Of a DNA stretch of 64,000 nt, positions 63,022 through 64,000 are shown piece by piece; position 1 is the stretch's first letter, and each line of letters begins with the position of its first letter. The notes under the pieces were generated by a model, which saw nothing but the letters and a program-made list of their open reading frames with translations, made no database searches and was not told where the DNA came from. The stretch lies in contig JAUIGE010000023.1 in the NCBI GenBank assembly GCA_030430205.1, positions 61,666 to 125,665 on the forward strand, written 5' to 3'. The position numbers and the translations under genes were made by a program. The stretch is from Bacteroidia bacterium (GTDB lineage Bacteria > Bacteroidota > Bacteroidia > J057).

Positions 63022-64000
63022 GTTTCAATTCCCAAAAATGGTACGATTAAGGGATCAGCACGGCACATGATAGGATTTCGTATAGGCAGGTTTCAATTCC
63101 AAAAAATGGTACGATTAAGGGTGTGTGGTACGGGAGGATCGGGCTTGTAACCTCATTGTTTCAATTCCAAAAAATGGTACGATTAAGGGTTTTACTAATC
63201 TGTGCCGCTGCATGGGCCGGAACCAGTTTCAATTCCAAAAAATGGTACGATTAAGGGGAATTCTTATCGTAAAGGCCGGAAACCGTAAAGGACGTTTCAA
63301 TTCCAAAAAATGGTACGATTAAGGGCTTCTTATAAAGGCCTAGACCTGACCCAAATAAGAGTTTCAATTCCAAAAAATGGTACGATTAAGGGTCCGTGAA
63401 ACAGGCGGGTGGGAGCAGGAGGCACAAGTTTCAATTCCAAAAAATGGTACGATTAAGGGCAGGCATCCTTATCATTTAAATAGCTACTTAAAGCCCGTTT
63501 CAATTCCAAAAAATGGTACGATTAAGGGCATAATGCTGCCTACCAATGCTAAACGTTTAGGCCATGTTTCAATTCCAAAAAATGGTACGATTAAGGGCTG
63601 CATACCGGGACTTTCTCGAAGCCCTTGATATGAGTTTCAATTCCAAAAAATGGTACGATTAAGGGCATTTGTTCTGTTATTAGTCAAGCCCTTGCGAGCT
63701 TTGTTTCAATTCCAAAAAATGGTACGATTAAGGGTACAACAATGCGACATCTGGACTGGCGGCTATCAAGTTTCAATTCCAAAAAATGGTACGATTAAGG
63801 GGCGCTATATCGCTACGTCACCGGCTTCAGCCAGTCCAGTTTCAATTCCAAAAAATGGTACGATTAAGGGGATGTATTGTGCGCCTGTCATTTTATTTGT
63901 AATAAAGTTTCAATTCCAAAAAATGGTACGATTAAGGGGGGACCGCCATAGAGTTCCCGATTGTTTTATATCTGTTTCAATTCCAAAAAATGGTACGATT
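63022..64000 (-). CRISPR. CRISPR array (15 repeats in view, 14 spacers; continues past the right edge)
   Basis: The 32-nt repeats begin GTTTCAATTCCAAAAAATGG and end TACGATTAAGGG on the plus strand. They start at 63022, 63090, 63158, 63226, 63294, 63361, 63428, 63497, 63566, 63634, 63703, 63770, 63839, 63907 and 63974; the last is cut by the window. Spacers are 35-37 bp and all differ. Only the first repeat (63022) varies, with CCC for CCA at position 12. Read on the minus strand the repeat ends GGAATTGAAAC, the 8-nt ATTGAAAC handle known from type I-B/III crRNAs. That suggests transcription from right to left, with the leader and cas genes beyond 64000. The varied repeat at the left fits a leader-distal end. 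Confidence 0.97.

Noticed and set aside
62886..63628. Open frames over the CRISPR array and its left flank (for example frames starting 63125 and 63377)
   Set aside because: They simply translate the repeats (VSIPKNGTIKG over and over) with spacer sequence between and have no protein character.
1..64000. tRNA, rRNA, insertion sequence or prophage genes
   Set aside because: No cloverleaf, rRNA segment, transposase, integrase or phage structural gene was recognised in the gaps or frames.

Overview
The window looks like a chromosomal segment from a member of the Bacteroidota, most likely a marine or freshwater Saprospiria-type organism (Lewinella/Haliscomenobacter-like; this placement is inference). 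The basis is: two proteins with type IX secretion (T9SS) C-terminal sorting domains, giant secreted proteins built from CARDB, beta-helix, RHS and Ig-like modules, TAnnTTTG-type -7 promoter boxes, and a housekeeping set (hexameric GDH, AhcY, MnmA, NhaA, TerC, SPFH) typical of this phylum. No tRNA, rRNA, transposase, integrase or phage gene was recognised.

Layout. (1) 1-9633: a surface-polysaccharide locus with a GT2 glycosyltransferase, a Wzm/Wzt-type ABC exporter, five P-loop sulfotransferase domains (one fused to a GT4 glycosyltransferase), an SGNH-family protein and a SAM methyltransferase; together they suggest a sulfated and otherwise modified exported glycan. (2) 9648-14522: a four-gene minus-strand operon of exported proteins (lipoprotein, two small secreted proteins, an 874-aa leucine-rich-repeat protein), with a heptanucleotide tandem repeat between its last two genes. 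(3) 15304-33198: mostly housekeeping and small envelope genes (gdhA, GNAT, DsbA-like, nhaA, META lipoprotein, DUF3124 lipoprotein, DJ-1-like lipoprotein, SSS transporter, ahcY, mnmA, NAD-kinase-like/SPFH pair, terC, GT9). It contains several hairpin-forming intergenic repeats and a hemerythrin remnant. (4) 33411-54555: three consecutive plus-strand genes for a 4189-aa beta-helix/CARDB protein, a 1638-aa RHS protein and a 1203-aa protein with eight Ig-like repeats and a T9SS sorting domain. A convergent 927-aa LamG/Ig-like/T9SS protein follows. (5) 57467-62270: a second glycan cluster (GT2, double GT2, two sulfotransferases) with overlapping genes. (6) 62271-64000: a repeat-rich non-coding stretch followed by a CRISPR array that runs off the right edge. 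The array has 15 repeats in view, 32-nt repeats and 35-37-nt spacers, and no cas genes in the window.

How it fits together: the two outer clusters would make, sulfate and export a polysaccharide, while the central block makes very large secreted surface proteins. The strongest candidates for undescribed biology are the sulfotransferase-rich export locus with its sulfotransferase-GT4 fusion, the three-gene giant surface cassette, and the LRR operon whose repeat blocks are separated by a recurring WW...W motif. Functions are read from motifs seen by eye; no database search was run.
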